From Rhynchopus sp. YZ270_cl-10 (lineage: Eukaryota > Euglenozoa > Diplonemea > Diplonemida > Diplonemidae), in assembly GCA_964035575.1 (NCBI GenBank), contig OZ037928.1, forward strand, positions 310,001 through 374,000: a DNA stretch of 64,000 nt, written 5' to 3'. The number at the start of each line of letters is the position of its first letter. Position 1 is the stretch's first letter. Below the pieces are notes generated by a model, which was not told where the DNA came from, did no database searches, and saw only the letters and a program-made list of their open reading frames with translations. Both the position numbers and the translations under genes were made by a program. Positions 20,880 to 32,022 of this stretch are shown here, piece after piece.

Positions 20880-22364
20880 CTACAGTACCTTATCTCTGTA
20901 CGGCGCCACCGCCACCTGGAGCTCTGCTGGAGACATTGCCGCCATCTCCGCCATCTGCTCGAGCACCGCACAGTGCACCCCACCCCGCACATAGGCCACC
21001 TTCAGCGCCGCCACCGCTGGGTGCACCCCTCCTCCACCTCCACCTTCCCCTTCTTCACCTCCTCCTCCTCCTCCCCCTCCACCTTTCCCAAGCGCCTCAC
21101 ACACCTCCCAGTAGATGTCATGCAGGGGGAACAACGCGGTAAACGCAGTCCAGGTTTTCGCCCAGCGAGGGGGTCCTCCTCCTGCATTACCACCACCACC
21201 TCCTCCTCCTCCTCCTCCTACAGTTGCCGCGAGAAGAGCCATCTGAGAGAAGGTTTCGGTACTCCGCCGGAGGGTGGGTGGGAGGTTGGTATCTCCGTCA
21301 AAACAGGCGTGGAGAACTGATCTTTGAAAATCCCGCAAAAAGGCGGCTCGTGTCTCGGCAATATCCAGCACCCCAATGGCTTGCCGGAGGGTCGCCACCT
21401 CTGCGCTTAGCTTCGAGCATAACGATGATTGGTCTTCCCGAAGCCGTTGCAGCTCTGTTTGGACTCCCTGCGCTTCAACTACCTGGCGTTTGACAGTGTC
21501 CACCTCCCCTTCAAGACGTACCGCCTTGGCTGCAATTGATTTTAGATCAATAGGAACATCCGTTTCAACCTCCTGAGATGCCTTCAGCTTCCGGTCTGAT
21601 CGTTTCACTATATCAAGCAGCCCTGCCATTTCTGTGTCCAACGCGGATCGTAATAACACAATATGATTGGAGAAGGCGTCGCGCCATCTCTCCCCGGGGC
21701 CTGGGGTTACGGTGCTTTTATGGTGTTTCGAGAGCGCACGCCAGAGCCAATCTGCGGACCCATTATGTTGCCATGAAGTACAAACCTTGGAGGCTGACGT
21801 TAAATCCTTGAAATCCAGAAACATAAAGGCATTAATAAACACCTCATTTGGCAACCTCCGTTTAACCTTTTTGGCAACCGAAGCCACCGAGGGAACGTCC
21901 ACCAACGAAGCTGCTACCACCCCAGACGGACGCGGTGGTGGCGGGAATGGGGCGTGGTTCAGTGAAGCCCTTCTCGACGGCAAAGCAGTATGCGGTCTAT
22001 TTGAGACAAAGCCGTCCGCACTTCGTATAGAGGCAGCGGGTTGTTGTGATGGGTCACCCTGGCAGAACCTTGCTTCAATGTTGCGTGACGAGATGTGTCG
22101 TGGGTGGCGGAGGGGCAGGGGGTGAGGTGCTGCCTGTTGTTGTTGTTGGTTGCCCTGTGTGTTCTGGAACAGACCGGGCCGTGTCGTGCTGAGATTGACG
22201 CGGGAGGAGGCAGGTCTGCGTCTGGTCTGCTGCTTCTGCGCCTCGTATTCGCTGCGCAAGAGGCGGGTCAGTTCAGCTTCGGTGCTGAGAGCTGTGTTGA
22301 GCCAAGGGGAGGAGCTGGTGGTGTTGTCGGTGATGTTGCTCCCATCGGCCCAGAGGTGAGACAT
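20880..22364 (-). CDS. F-box protein with coiled coil and Gly-rich C terminus
   Basis: I choose MSHLWADG at 22364 as start because it gives a normal N terminus; an in-frame start at 22388 adds only eight hydrophobic/basic residues. Residues 1-160 are low-complexity and probably disordered. An F-box follows (RRLPNEVFINAFMFLDFKDL, then ASKVCTSW and WLWRAL). F-boxes bind Skp1 and make the protein a substrate receptor of SCF ubiquitin ligases. Residues about 235-330 are heptad-like (LEGEVDTVKRQVVEAQ, LQRLREDQ). The C-terminal third has two polyglycine tracts and no known substrate-binding repeat. It ends at TAG 20882-20880. No intron is needed. Confidence 0.85.
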   Translation of the reverse strand: MSHLWADGSNITDNTTSSSPWLNTALSTEAELTRLLRSEYEAQKQQTRRRPASSRVNLSTTRPGLFQNTQGNQQQQQAAPHPLPLRHPRHISSRNIEARFCQGDPSQQPAASIRSADGFVSNRPHTALPSRRASLNHAPFPPPPRPSGVVAASLVDVPSVASVAKKVKRRLPNEVFINAFMFLDFKDLTSASKVCTSWQHNGSADWLWRALSKHHKSTVTPGPGERWRDAFSNHIVLLRSALDTEMAGLLDIVKRSDRKLKASQEVETDVPIDLKSIAAKAVRLEGEVDTVKRQVVEAQGVQTELQRLREDQSSLCSKLSAEVATLRQAIGVLDIAETRAAFLRDFQRSVLHACFDGDTNLPPTLRRSTETFSQMALLAATVGGGGGGGGGGNAGGGPPRWAKTWTAFTALFPLHDIYWEVCEALGKGGGGGGGGGEEGEGGGGGGVHPAVAALKVAYVRGGVHCAVLEQMAEMAAMSPAELQVAVAPYRDKVL

Positions 22365-22388
22365 TTTGATGTTGATTAAAAATCTCAA

Positions 22389-23266
22389 AAAAAAAAACTT
22401 TTTTTTGAAGAATCTGTGTTATGGTGGTAGGGGTTGGGGGGTTGGGGGTAGGTTTGAAATGATAATATTTTGAAAATTCGTGAAAAAATAGAAACCTAAC
22501 ACTCACGATAAAAACCCCATGGGAGACAAAAGGTTGTGGTGAAACGCACAACACCTCGACCTGTTTGGATGAGGAGGGTGGCTTCTGCAGCGCGGGGTTC
22601 GTTCCCTAGAAACCGCAAAAAGTGTGTTCAAAAATGCTTTGTTTCGATTTCCTCCTTCATGAGGTGACAAGAAAAAAAATAGGCTTTTTTTTTACTTTTT
22701 ATTGAAATTCTTCACATTTAGTGAAAACCTTTTTTTTTCACATTCCTTTTACGGAACGGAAGGCAATGTACTGTCTTTGGAAAGCGGTCCAAGAAAAGTG
22801 GAGTCGGTGCATTGTTTGTACAGATGCACTGCCGCAAAGGGGTGCGAGGAAGCGTGGCTCCACTAATTCAGGTGGGGCAAGGGGTTGTGGGGGGGTGGTG
22901 GGGGAAAGAGCTGTACTGTCTTATTCGAGAAAGAAAAAAAAGAAAAAAAGCTAAACACAACAACACAGCATTGCCCTATACACAGATTTCAAAAAAAATA
23001 AATCCCCGTTTTCACTTTTCAAAATAAGATTCAGCTCAAACCAAACACAAGCAACGTAAAAAATATATATCATTGCTACACAATTAAGGGTGGTTTGAGC
23101 ATGGTTGGAAAAGCAACAGGGGAGGAGAGGGTGGGGGGGTTGAATGAAAATATCAAAAAATAAAATAATAATAAAATGGTTGCTGTATTGCTTTTGGCTT
23201 TATGTTTTTATTGTTGTTGTTGTCTTTTTTTGCCGGAAAAAAAAGCGTTTTTTATTTGCAACAGAG
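22389..23266. other. F-box gene upstream region, no further gene
   Basis: 22488-22672 is a sequence repeated at 58192-58375 and, in part, at 53159-53196 (CGTAACACTCACGATAAAAACC-type block followed by ACACCTCGACCTG). The rest is A/T-rich with a G-run near 22890. Confidence 0.5.
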
Positions 23267-23648
23267 CACGGTGGCCCAGTTTGAGTGGGAGAGCGTCAAA
23301 AATTTTGACGTTTTTTTGGGAGAGCGTACGCTATCCCGCTGGAGAGCCTCTGGGAGAGCGTATGCTCGCGTCATGCTCTCTCCCACGGGAGAGCGTCTGG
23401 TAGCCACTGGTCATAAAAAATGCCCTGTGAGTCCATTAAAGCAACAGATTTGATGTTTTGAGTAGTTGTCGTTAAAATGTGGCCAAATTTTACGGCTATT
23501 TTATACATAATACATGGTAGTACAGGGTGGTGTGGAGACGCTCTCCCAGACGGCCTTCCCGCGGGAGAGCAATTACAACTCTGTATTTTCGTCCACTTTT
23601 GACGCTACCCTACCTACCTACCCTATCTACATCAAACCGGCCACCGTG
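23267..23648. mobile_element. T3: short CACGGTGG-ended element
   Basis: The left end is CACGGTGGCCCAGTTTGA and the right end, inverted, CACGGTGGCCGGTTTGA. The flanking duplication is AG (23265-23266, 23649-23650). Subterminal motif GGGAGAGCGT is repeated in both orientations. 382 bp, non-coding. Confidence 0.82.
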
Positions 23649-25139
23649 AGGGAATGAAAAAGAAAATAGAAGAAAAAACGCCTCACCCGTTCAGCGGTGC
23701 GGACGCAGGGCACTGTCACCCTAATGTAAGTCAAAGTGCAAAAACGCCAAAACGCGGATGCAGGGAATATCTCCGTTGTAGCTATCGAGAAGGGGGGAGG
23801 AAAAAAAAAAAAAACTGTGAGGGTATGCTTTGCGTCGTTTACGATACCCATTGGGTAGGGAAAAAAAACAAAAAAAAAAACAAAAATAAAAACAGCAAGC
23901 TCGATCAAAAAAAAAAAGTACCAAGGGAGGTGGTGCGAGAGCAAGAGAGAGAGGAGGAGAGTGGCAGAGGTTTGTGGAGAGGGAAATCGATGGGGGAAAA
24001 GGGAGGGGGGCGTTTTATGTTTTTTTTTTTTTGCTTTTTTTGAAACTTGGTTTTGTATTGGTGCAAGACACCACCCCCCATAGAGAGGAGATGAGCTTCA
24101 CTATACTAAACATGTCTCCTTTTGTTTTGTTTTTTTTTTTGTTTTGCGGGTCTGCACGATAACATACGCTCTGCCCAACAGCAGAAGGGGGGGTGTGTGT
24201 GGAAAAAGAGAAAAGAAAGCACAATGCACACATAGAATAACACATATGGATTTTGTTTTGTTTTTTTGGTTGATTTGAAACCGTCTACACTTGGGAGAGC
24301 TGGGGGAGACAAGTGGGTGGAACTAAAGAGACAGACAAAAGGGCTGTGCAGAACACAAAGCAGATTAATAAGAATCGGCCACACATAAAAAAGCACACGT
24401 GGAAACAGGGGGAAATCCTAATTATTGTGGTCGGAGCCGAAAATTTGGAGAAAAAAAAAAGACAAAAACACGCGACACATCTAAACCCGTATACATCCCG
24501 TAAATAATAACCAAGCAGAAGGTTTTTTGTTGGGTGAAAATTCGTGCGTTTAGATACATTTCCGAGCTGATCCTGTACAGTGGTGGGGTCGATGTTTGAA
24601 AAAATGGACAAAAAAAACTTTGACCACTTAATTTTTTGGAAATATCAGCCCGGGGGGAAACTGCTGAAATAGAGGAAAAGTTGAAAAAGTTACTTGTGTC
24701 TCTTCGTTGTTGTTCTTCGTTATTGTTGCGTTGTATCTACACAAAAAAAATACGCTTGGTGCTCCGGGAGGGGTCGATATATTGACAGGTCGCTGACAGG
24801 TCGTTGACCGATTTCCGAAAGCACCAGCGCTGATATATAATATTTTTCAAAAAAATCTCGGGTACCGGGTAGTGACTTAGGACGTGCCCTGTGTGAAAAG
24901 TACACCATTTCATTTTTGTTTTCTTTTTTTGTTTCGATAGTGCAAAATTGTTTTGTAAGACATTAAGCCCTCATGGACCTACCATCTCAAACACACAACA
25001 CCATCCACATAATTTTTTTCCTGCAAAAAATTTGCAGGAGTTTGGAGGCACTCAACCCTAGCGGCCCAAAGTGTTGGCACTTCGGAGTTACTGACAAAAG
25101 GAAAAATTGTAAGCAACCTACTAAAAGATTGGGCAGGAG
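23649..25139. other. Gene-free repeat belt
   Basis: Dominated by A- and T-runs. It includes a GAAACTTGGTTTTGTATT tail motif near 24040, a dispersed GGTGGGGTC repeat at 24575-24655 and the MITE at 24757-24826. No supported ORF. Confidence 0.45.
24757..24826. repeat. 70-bp MITE with TGGTGCT ends
   Basis: TGGTGCTCCGGGAGGGGTCG ... TTTCCGAAAGCACCA, with inner TGACAGGTCG repeats. A second copy in the opposite orientation is at 59393-59451 and a diverged one at about 53082-53158. Confidence 0.75.
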
Positions 25140-25872
25140 CAGGGCGTTCGCCCCGGGGCGAAAAATATTTTTTTTCGTTAAAAAAATCTTTTCCTGAAAA
25201 AATGACATTTTATTTCGCCCCAGGGCTTCGCCCCACCGGGGCGAAACCCTGTATAAATAAATAAATAAATAAAAAAAAAAAGGGGGGAAAAAAAAAATGA
25301 GAGAGAGATTTCTCCCCCCCAACCTGTCGACCCCCCCGGAGGGGGGGTCGCAGAGGGGGTGTCCACTGTACTCAAAATCATCCGCAAACCCGCCTGCCGT
25401 GAAAGTAAGTTTCCCCAGCACTCCCGCTCGCTCCTCAATCCTGCAGTCTGCTGAAGGTGTCCCGTACCCCCTGTTATAGAAGGTGTCACTACTCGTGTCA
25501 ACTCTACCTTCAACGGCAGAGAGACGTTTTAGTTGATTGAAAATAATCAAACTAAGGATGAAGTCTCATATGACAGATGCCTCTCTCTTGTACATCTGTT
25601 TGATTAAACAGCACAAAGAGACCCTCAGTGAGGGGGGGATTGATGAAATTCTCCATCGTTTTGCTGGTTTTAGTGCTGGGGAAGGGATCACGCGCAAATC
25701 GCAATTTTTTTTCGACCACTCAGCACCGGGGATTCACCCCCACGAACTAGCTTCTCTCCGGCGGGAAAATTTTTTTTGACCTATTTTAAGCACTAGTAAA
25801 AAAGCAAAAATTTCGGGTTTTTTGGCATTTCGCCACGATCAGGAAAAAACGATGGCGATAGCGAACGCCCTG
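25140..25872. mobile_element. Non-autonomous hAT-like element
   Basis: The ends are CAGGGCGTTCGC and its inverse. The flanking 8-bp duplication is GGCAGGAG (25132-25139 and 25873-25880). CAGGG-type ends with 8-bp duplications are the hAT signature. The interior has GGGGCGAA-type repeats and no transposase. Confidence 0.85.
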
Positions 25873-26453
25873 GGCAGGAGCCAAAACAAAAAAAAAAAAA
25901 AATTGAAAGTTTTTAAGATGAACCAAAGCCTCACCTTTTTAAAAAACGACAACAAAATGCGACGATAACGTTGAAATAGTATGAATGGGGAGGTGCTTCT
26001 CCCAGCTCAGGACTGGGGGGTTGTACCCGAACAGTCAGAAGGCATCATGAGGTCCGACGGCTGGGCAGATACAACAAGAGTGTTCGTAGGAGGGAGGGGA
26101 GGGAGGGAGGGGGATGAGAAACGTTGCACTGCTGTGTTGTACATGTAACATTAATAAGTTTGACATGTGACATGACACGATACACGTTAAATGTCAACGA
26201 GACTTCTTGAGGACTTCTCATTTCATTTATCACGTAACATGTCGTGTCATTCCGTACAAAGACCGCAGTGTGAAATATACCTCACATCCATAACACGTCT
26301 TAAATCTTAAAAAAAGGGAGAAGAGCGAGTGCGAGAAATGGAATATTTCTCATAAGTTTGTTTTTTGTGGCAAAAGCTATCACATACATTGAAGTCCCCA
26401 AGAGTCTCTCCGAGAGTTTGAAAATCCCAAAAAAAAAAAAAAAAAAAAAAAAA
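25873..26453. other. Gene-free interval
   Basis: AT-rich. 25914-25935 (TTTTTAAGATGAACCAAAGCC) resembles the LINE-type 3' tail in complement. No coding signal seen. Confidence 0.4.
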
Positions 26454-29400
26454 GGGAAATAGTCAGATTTACCCTACCCTATTTTGAAAAAGTTCAGACT
26501 TGCCCGAAATAAGTTCAGACTTGCCCTAAAAGTGTTTTTAGGGCAAGTCTGAACTTATTTCGGGCAAGTCTGAACTTATTTTTAGGGCAAACACTTTTTT
26601 TAGGGCAAGTCTGAACTTTTTTAGGGCAACCCTGCACTTATTTATTGGGCAAGCTGGGGGCTCTTGGGTTACAGAGCCCGGCGGTCGTCGTTTTTGCGTT
26701 TCTGTTTAGGGCACGTATGGGCTATTCGCGACGAGTCCTGGTAGTGAAATGAGCAACCTATGGTATGGAGCTTTTTTTCCATGCAACTGAATTTCCTCGT
26801 GTCCAGGACACCCCACTTTCCGAGCAAAATTAAATAATGACACAAATGGGAGGGGAAAACCCTCTGACCTTTATCATCACTCTAAAAAACTCTCAGGTAC
26901 CGCACCGCAGTACCGCACCACGATCCGAGACCCGTACAGAACAGAGACCAGAAAAAAGACTTCCGCACCCAAACGCGACTCCTCATAGAACACGACGTAG
27001 TAGTAACAAAAAAAAAATACCGATTACTGCAGTAAGTACAAAGCCTTTGGGCGACATTGTACAGGTCCTACATCATGTACGTAAAATTGTCGATACAACC
27101 AAAGAAAAGCATAGTGGTGCACCCTCGGGTGTCTGCACTACTGCAACAACTATTTCTATAGCTACAGTTTCCCCACCTCTACCTTTAACTTTTTATACGA
27201 GGATGTAATTCTCCGGGATTACTCCGCGATTGTCGTCACAACAAAAAAGTCCAGAGGACTTGTTGGTCGCCTTACTCATTTGGATCAACGGTATGTATAT
27301 GCTACTCATTACAATGTTAGCCACTTCTATTGCCAGACACCGGGGCAAATAGTAAGTGCAAGAAAACTGCTTTTTGGAAACCAGGAAAACATGATGGACA
27401 CTCCACTCCACGTGCGGACATGTTTGGCACTTCTGCATGCGTGCAGTATCCAAATGTGTCCCCGTGGGAACAAAGTGATAAAGATGTGTCCACTGTGTAC
27501 AGGGAAAAAACTTTGCGCTCCCCCGGACAGTGCACAATTCAACCCCTTGTTGTGGGTGGTATAAGTATGAATTCTGAGTTGAAATGTGAGAGATGTTGTG
27601 GGAAGGGGAGTTCGCTCCTTTCAACGATGACCTCGTTGTTCTTCAATAGGCATGTCTTAACCGACCACATAAATAAAATTGTGCCGGCCTCGAAGGATTC
27701 TAAGCAAACCCGCGTGGTAGCTAAACACTGACTCTCTCTCAATTCAACAAAGAAGGAATACTTGGTAATTTGTGGAGCACCCGTGCATGAAAATTGTAAA
27801 ACTTTGCGCCCCACGTTGCCCCAGAACACGGCTTCCTTTGTAACCGGTTCTGGCCCAACGTGGACTCACAAAAACTGACATACACAAAAACCGTATACTT
27901 TATTTCACAGATTTCCACGCTCAAAATGGGTTTCCGCACCGTATACTTTATTACCCCCGTATACTTTATTAGCACCGTATACTTTATTAGCCCCCCCCCC
28001 ATAGGTGGGGGCAAAACCTTCAGGACGGGTGAGGCATTTTGACTTTTTTGGACTTCCGCGCAAAGTACCCACAAACCACCCCTCATACCCACCCAGAAAT
28101 GGGTCAGAAACACCCTGTGACCCGAAAATCCATGCTAAGGGCGACTCAGAATATGAAAAAATGCAAAAAAATAGTGAAAAAGTGGCCTTTTGACGGTTTT
28201 GGCCATGTTGGGTAAAATGGCCATTTTTGGACAAAAAAATCAAAAAAACAGCAAAATTTCGACGTCATGACAGCTGCTTGGGCACAAACCTACCCCAGGG
28301 AGGTCCTGTGAGTCCATTCCGACCTGTTTTGGACACTTTAGGTACTTTTTTTGGCCGTTTTTTGGTGTTTTTAGGTCAAAAAACATCCCCGGACTATCCC
28401 CGGACCGGACTTGCGCCCTGCTTTCAGACCCACTCTGGGCCAAAAAATGGGTGAAAACCCCCGAAAAAGCACTCCGGGAACCCAGATAGTTCCAAATATC
28501 CACCAGAAACCCACCCAAACACCTCAAAAACATGCCAGAAAAATATTTTTAAAAACACACTTTTTCAAATAAGTTATTATGGAACCTGCCCAGATGAACT
28601 TTTTGAAAAAAGTGTGTTTTTGAAAATATTTTTCTGGCATGTTTTTGAGGTGTTTGGGTGGGTTTCTAGTGGATATTTGGAACTATCTGGGTTCCCGGAG
28701 TGCTTTTTCGGGGGTTTTCACCCATTTTTTGGCCCAGAGTGGGTCCAAAAGCAGGGCGCAAGTCGCGGCCCAGGGACGTCCAGGGTAAAGTCCAGGGTAT
28801 TTTTTGACCTAAAAACACCAAAAAACGGCCAAAAAAAGTACCTAAAGTGTCCAAAACAGGTCGGAATGGACTCACAGGACCTCCCTGGGGTAGGTTTGTG
28901 CCCAAGCAGCTGTCATGACGTCGAAATTTTGCTGTTTTTTTGATTTTTTTGTCCAAAAATGGCCATTTTACCCAACATGGCCAAAACCGTCAAAAGGCCA
29001 CTTTTTCACTATTTTTTTGCATTTTTTCATATTCTGAGTCGCCCTTAGCATGGATTTTCGGGTCACAGGGTGTTTCTGACCCATTTCTGGGTGGGTATGA
29101 GGGGTGGTTTGTACGTACTTTGCGCGGAAGTCCAAAAAAGTCAAAATGCCTCAAAAAAATAGGGGTTTTGCCCCCACCTACCCCCCCCCCCAGTAGGCAT
29201 TTTAGGGCAATAAAACAAGTCATACCACATGGGGCCCCAAGAGTGCCTCAGCCAAAGTGGCCTGACTTGTTGCCCTAAAATAAGTTCAGACTTACCCTAA
29301 AAATAAGTTCAGACTTGCCCTAAAAAAGTTCAGACTTGCCCTAAAAAAGTTCAGACTTGCCCTAAAAAAAGTGTTTGCCCTAAAAATAAGTTCAGACTTG

Positions 29401-29514
29401 CCCTAAAAACACTTTTAGGGCAAGTCTGAACTTATTTTCGGGCAAGTCTGAACTTTTTCATCGGGCAAGTCTGAACTTTTTCAAAATAGGGTAGGGTAAG
29501 TCTGACTATCTCCC
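26454..29514. mobile_element. 3.06-kb inverted-repeat element with GTTCAGACTTGCCC arrays
   Basis: The ends are GGGAAATAGTCAGATTTACC at the left and, inverted, GGGAGATAGTCAGACTTACC at the right, followed by CTACCCTATTTTGAAAAAG on both sides. Subterminal arrays of AAGTTCAGACTTGCCCTAAA lie in both orientations (26495-26640, 29275-29490). The interior holds a possible degraded coding remnant (27193-27300), CGTATACTTTATT repeats (27895-27990) and a long foldback (28000-29185). The family is not recognised; flanking A-runs hide any duplication. Confidence 0.75.
28000..29185. repeat. Long near-perfect foldback (arms about 570 bp, spacer about 33 bp)
   Basis: Left arm 28000-28570 and right arm 28603-29185 are inverted copies with only scattered differences (for example GAGGCATTTTGACTTTTTTG at 28031 pairs with 29133-29152). 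A transcript would form a very long hairpin. The open frames in the arms mirror each other and have no recognisable protein. Confidence 0.88.
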
Positions 29515-29780
29515 AAAAAAAAAACATTGGGGTGTTCAATGCTTGTATTATATAACACACTTATACTTTTGCCTTCCCTTTTTTTTCTTGAACATCACAA
29601 AATAACACACTTTTTCCTCCTATCGTCTCCCCTTTCTTTTCTGTATTAGTGTAGACACCCCAGAGGATGATCACTAAAACAATGCATGCTGTTCTGTTTG
29701 AAGCTACACAAGTTTGTATTGTAGAGGGGGCAACGAATCTATATTTTTTTTCTGAACATGAAATATCCTTTTGTCATTTC

Positions 29781-31250
29781 TCAGTTCGTGATGTTCCTCG
29801 CGTTGACCCACCAGTCGTCGAGGACACGGTTGTCTCCGTTGGATGAAATCAGCCTCCAGTGAAGCGCTGTGTCATTCTCAATCGTCAGCCACGCCGTCGA
29901 GAGCTCCCCGGTCTTGTACACTTCCGCGGTTCCGTTTGCGACAGGGCCTGTCGTGATGATGTCGGTCTCGTCGTTCCCGGCACCTCCAGCGTACACATGG
30001 GTTGTGGGGTAGGTCGACTTCTTGTCGCTGTGGCAGGCCGGCTTCTCGCATTTCTCATACGACCTAGCGTAGGAGTGAACGTGCCCAGATACGTACAGAT
30101 CCACCTCATAATCATTGAAGAAGGTGTGCAGCTCCGCGGGGTGGCAGCAGGGTCTGTGCCCGCCCACTACAATGAAGTTGTACTTTCCTGCCCTCTTATC
30201 GGCAAGAGCCTGCTTCAAATCCGCCTCAAGCCATTTCGTGTACTCCCCGAACGCACCAAACCCTCCGGCAGGGAAGGCTTCTCCGTCACCTCGGAACTCT
30301 TCCGCTGCGCCGACGAAATCGGTTTCGGTATTGATTGAGACAAAGTGAACGGGGCCGACGTTGAAGGAGTACCACATGCTTGAAACGCCCCCGGAGACTT
30401 TGCTGGGCATGTTGAATCTCGCGTTGTAAGCGGAGAAGTTTTTGAGGGATTCTCCCATATCACGGTCGACAATGCATTCCGGAGAGTGGCATTCCGATTC
30501 GTGGTTTCCAGGGAGGGTCATAAGAGGGACGTTAGCGGTGATGTTCTCCATCCAGTTCATGTATCCGTTGAAGCATTTTTCGTAAAGTCCTCCAACAACG
30601 TTGCCGCCAAAAGCGTCATCGGCATAACCGATATCACCCACAATCCACATCATATCGGTCTCCCCCGCCTCAAACTTCTTCTGCTGGGTGGTCCGGGAGG
30701 GGACTGCCGACCAATGCTTCTTCAGTCCAGGTACGTCCTTCACGGGGCGTTCCGCGCTGCCAAGATACCCCATATCCCCGAAGACGTTCATGTGAAACGG
30801 TCCCGGCAGGGTTTTGGCATTTGCCGCTGTGGTAAAGGTGAAGTTGTCCGAAAACGTCGCGTCGCATTCCACCTGGTAGAAATACTTTGCGAGAGGGGTG
30901 AGCTCCACAATATCCACATTATAATGGTACCCTCCGTCCTTGATATACGTCTTAGAAGCTCCCGGAGCGGAGGTCTGGATTTTTTTAGCATCAGTACCAT
31001 AATGCACAACACAGGACGTTTCTGTGTCATATGTCCACCCTACGTTCATCCCTGAAGGGTACCCAGCGGCGTTCTGCCCTGCATAAGCGATGTGGACCTG
31101 TTCAGGGCGGCTGGTCTTCATTTTGTAGCGTCCGGTGTGGAAGTCGGCATGCTTGAGGTGGGGGTACTTCTTGACCACCTCAGACGGCAGGTCTGCAGGG
31201 GCGGCTGCGCAAGAGGCGAGCAAGGCGGCGAGGAGAATGGGACGTTTCAT
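29781..31250 (-). CDS. Secreted/vacuolar purple acid phosphatase-like metallophosphoesterase
   Basis: Start at 31250 (MKRPILLAALLASCAAAP), a clear signal peptide; an upstream in-frame extension to 31328 would bury it. About 489 residues. The N-terminal domain (PEQVHIAYAG, MNVGWTYD, CVVHYG) matches the beta-sandwich of purple acid phosphatases. The metal-binding set is complete and in order: FGDMGY, VGDIGYADD, LPGNHESE, FIVVGGHRP and YVSGHVHSYAR. These enzymes use an Fe-metal pair to hydrolyse phosphate monoesters at acid pH, so a role in phosphate scavenging outside the cell or in the vacuole is likely. It stops at TGA 29783-29781 and has a single exon. Confidence 0.93.
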   Translation of the reverse strand: MKRPILLAALLASCAAAPADLPSEVVKKYPHLKHADFHTGRYKMKTSRPEQVHIAYAGQNAAGYPSGMNVGWTYDTETSCVVHYGTDAKKIQTSAPGASKTYIKDGGYHYNVDIVELTPLAKYFYQVECDATFSDNFTFTTAANAKTLPGPFHMNVFGDMGYLGSAERPVKDVPGLKKHWSAVPSRTTQQKKFEAGETDMMWIVGDIGYADDAFGGNVVGGLYEKCFNGYMNWMENITANVPLMTLPGNHESECHSPECIVDRDMGESLKNFSAYNARFNMPSKVSGGVSSMWYSFNVGPVHFVSINTETDFVGAAEEFRGDGEAFPAGGFGAFGEYTKWLEADLKQALADKRAGKYNFIVVGGHRPCCHPAELHTFFNDYEVDLYVSGHVHSYARSYEKCEKPACHSDKKSTYPTTHVYAGGAGNDETDIITTGPVANGTAEVYKTGELSTAWLTIENDTALHWRLISSNGDNRVLDDWWVNARNITN

Positions 31251-32022
31251 TGTGTCGTATTTTTTTTTTTTTTGGCTCCTTTTTATTGAAATAGATTTGG
31301 GTGTGGAGGTTAGTAACGTAATTGCCACAGGGTGGGGGGTGGGTTAATAGGAAGTGTGGGGGGAAAAGATGGTTGAATCACTCTGTTTGGTTGGCTTTAT
31401 TTTTGTATTTTTTTTTTGTATTTTTGCGGAAAAAAGGGCGGGTAGGGTGGGGGAGGCAAGAAAACAGTGTAGAGGATGAACCTCAGCACCCTCGGTAGTC
31501 TTGTATGATTACAAATCGTTCATGGAGAAGAGAGTGTGGAAGTCTTGAAAGGGTAGTGCTGCTTAGCTGCATGGGGATTATTATACTTTTTTTGATCAAA
31601 TTTGGGGTGTCCCCAGCCCCGGTGAAATCCGGGCGAAATCGGGTGAAATCGGGCAAAAAAAAAAAGGGTTTTTAGCTTCTGGGAGCGTTTAGCCCAGTAA
31701 AACACCCAGAAACCACGCTTTTCGAGATATCCGGGTTGGGTCTGGGTGAAGGACCTCCTTGGCCCAGAGCTGTTCTCGAAGTCAAGCACGACCCGGCTGT
31801 ACACTGGCGGCCTCAACACAGGTCCGCTTCTCATCTGGGCAAAACAGCCGAAAAACAGCAAAAAGGGAGGAAGAATAAAAGGAGAGGTTGGGGAAAGGAG
31901 GTCGTCTGCTCAACCAGCCAGCAACTTCACGGCAGCCACCACGTCTCCTTCCGCAGTGTGCAGCTGTGACTGTCGTTGCAGGCGCAGGTGAGAAGCGTGA
32001 AGCTGCACCGTATCGTGGTCTG
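31251..32022. other. Intergenic between phosphatase and L2
   Basis: 31745-31850 is the UBL-LRR downstream block (GACCTCCTTGGCCCAGAGCT). 31890-32022 is the conserved 3' flank ending at the L2 stop. 31251-31740 shows no gene. Confidence 0.5.

Noticed and set aside
25178-25550. Minus-strand frames of 111-187 codons in the hAT-like element
   Set aside because: They run through homopolymers and GGGGCGAA repeats; the element is too short to hold a hAT transposase and none is visible.
26837-27731. Plus-strand frames plus a possible 47-bp intron (27294-27341) as a gene in the 26454-29514 element
   Set aside because: The frame in phase with the donor meets a stop just upstream and no domain is recognisable; at best a decayed remnant.
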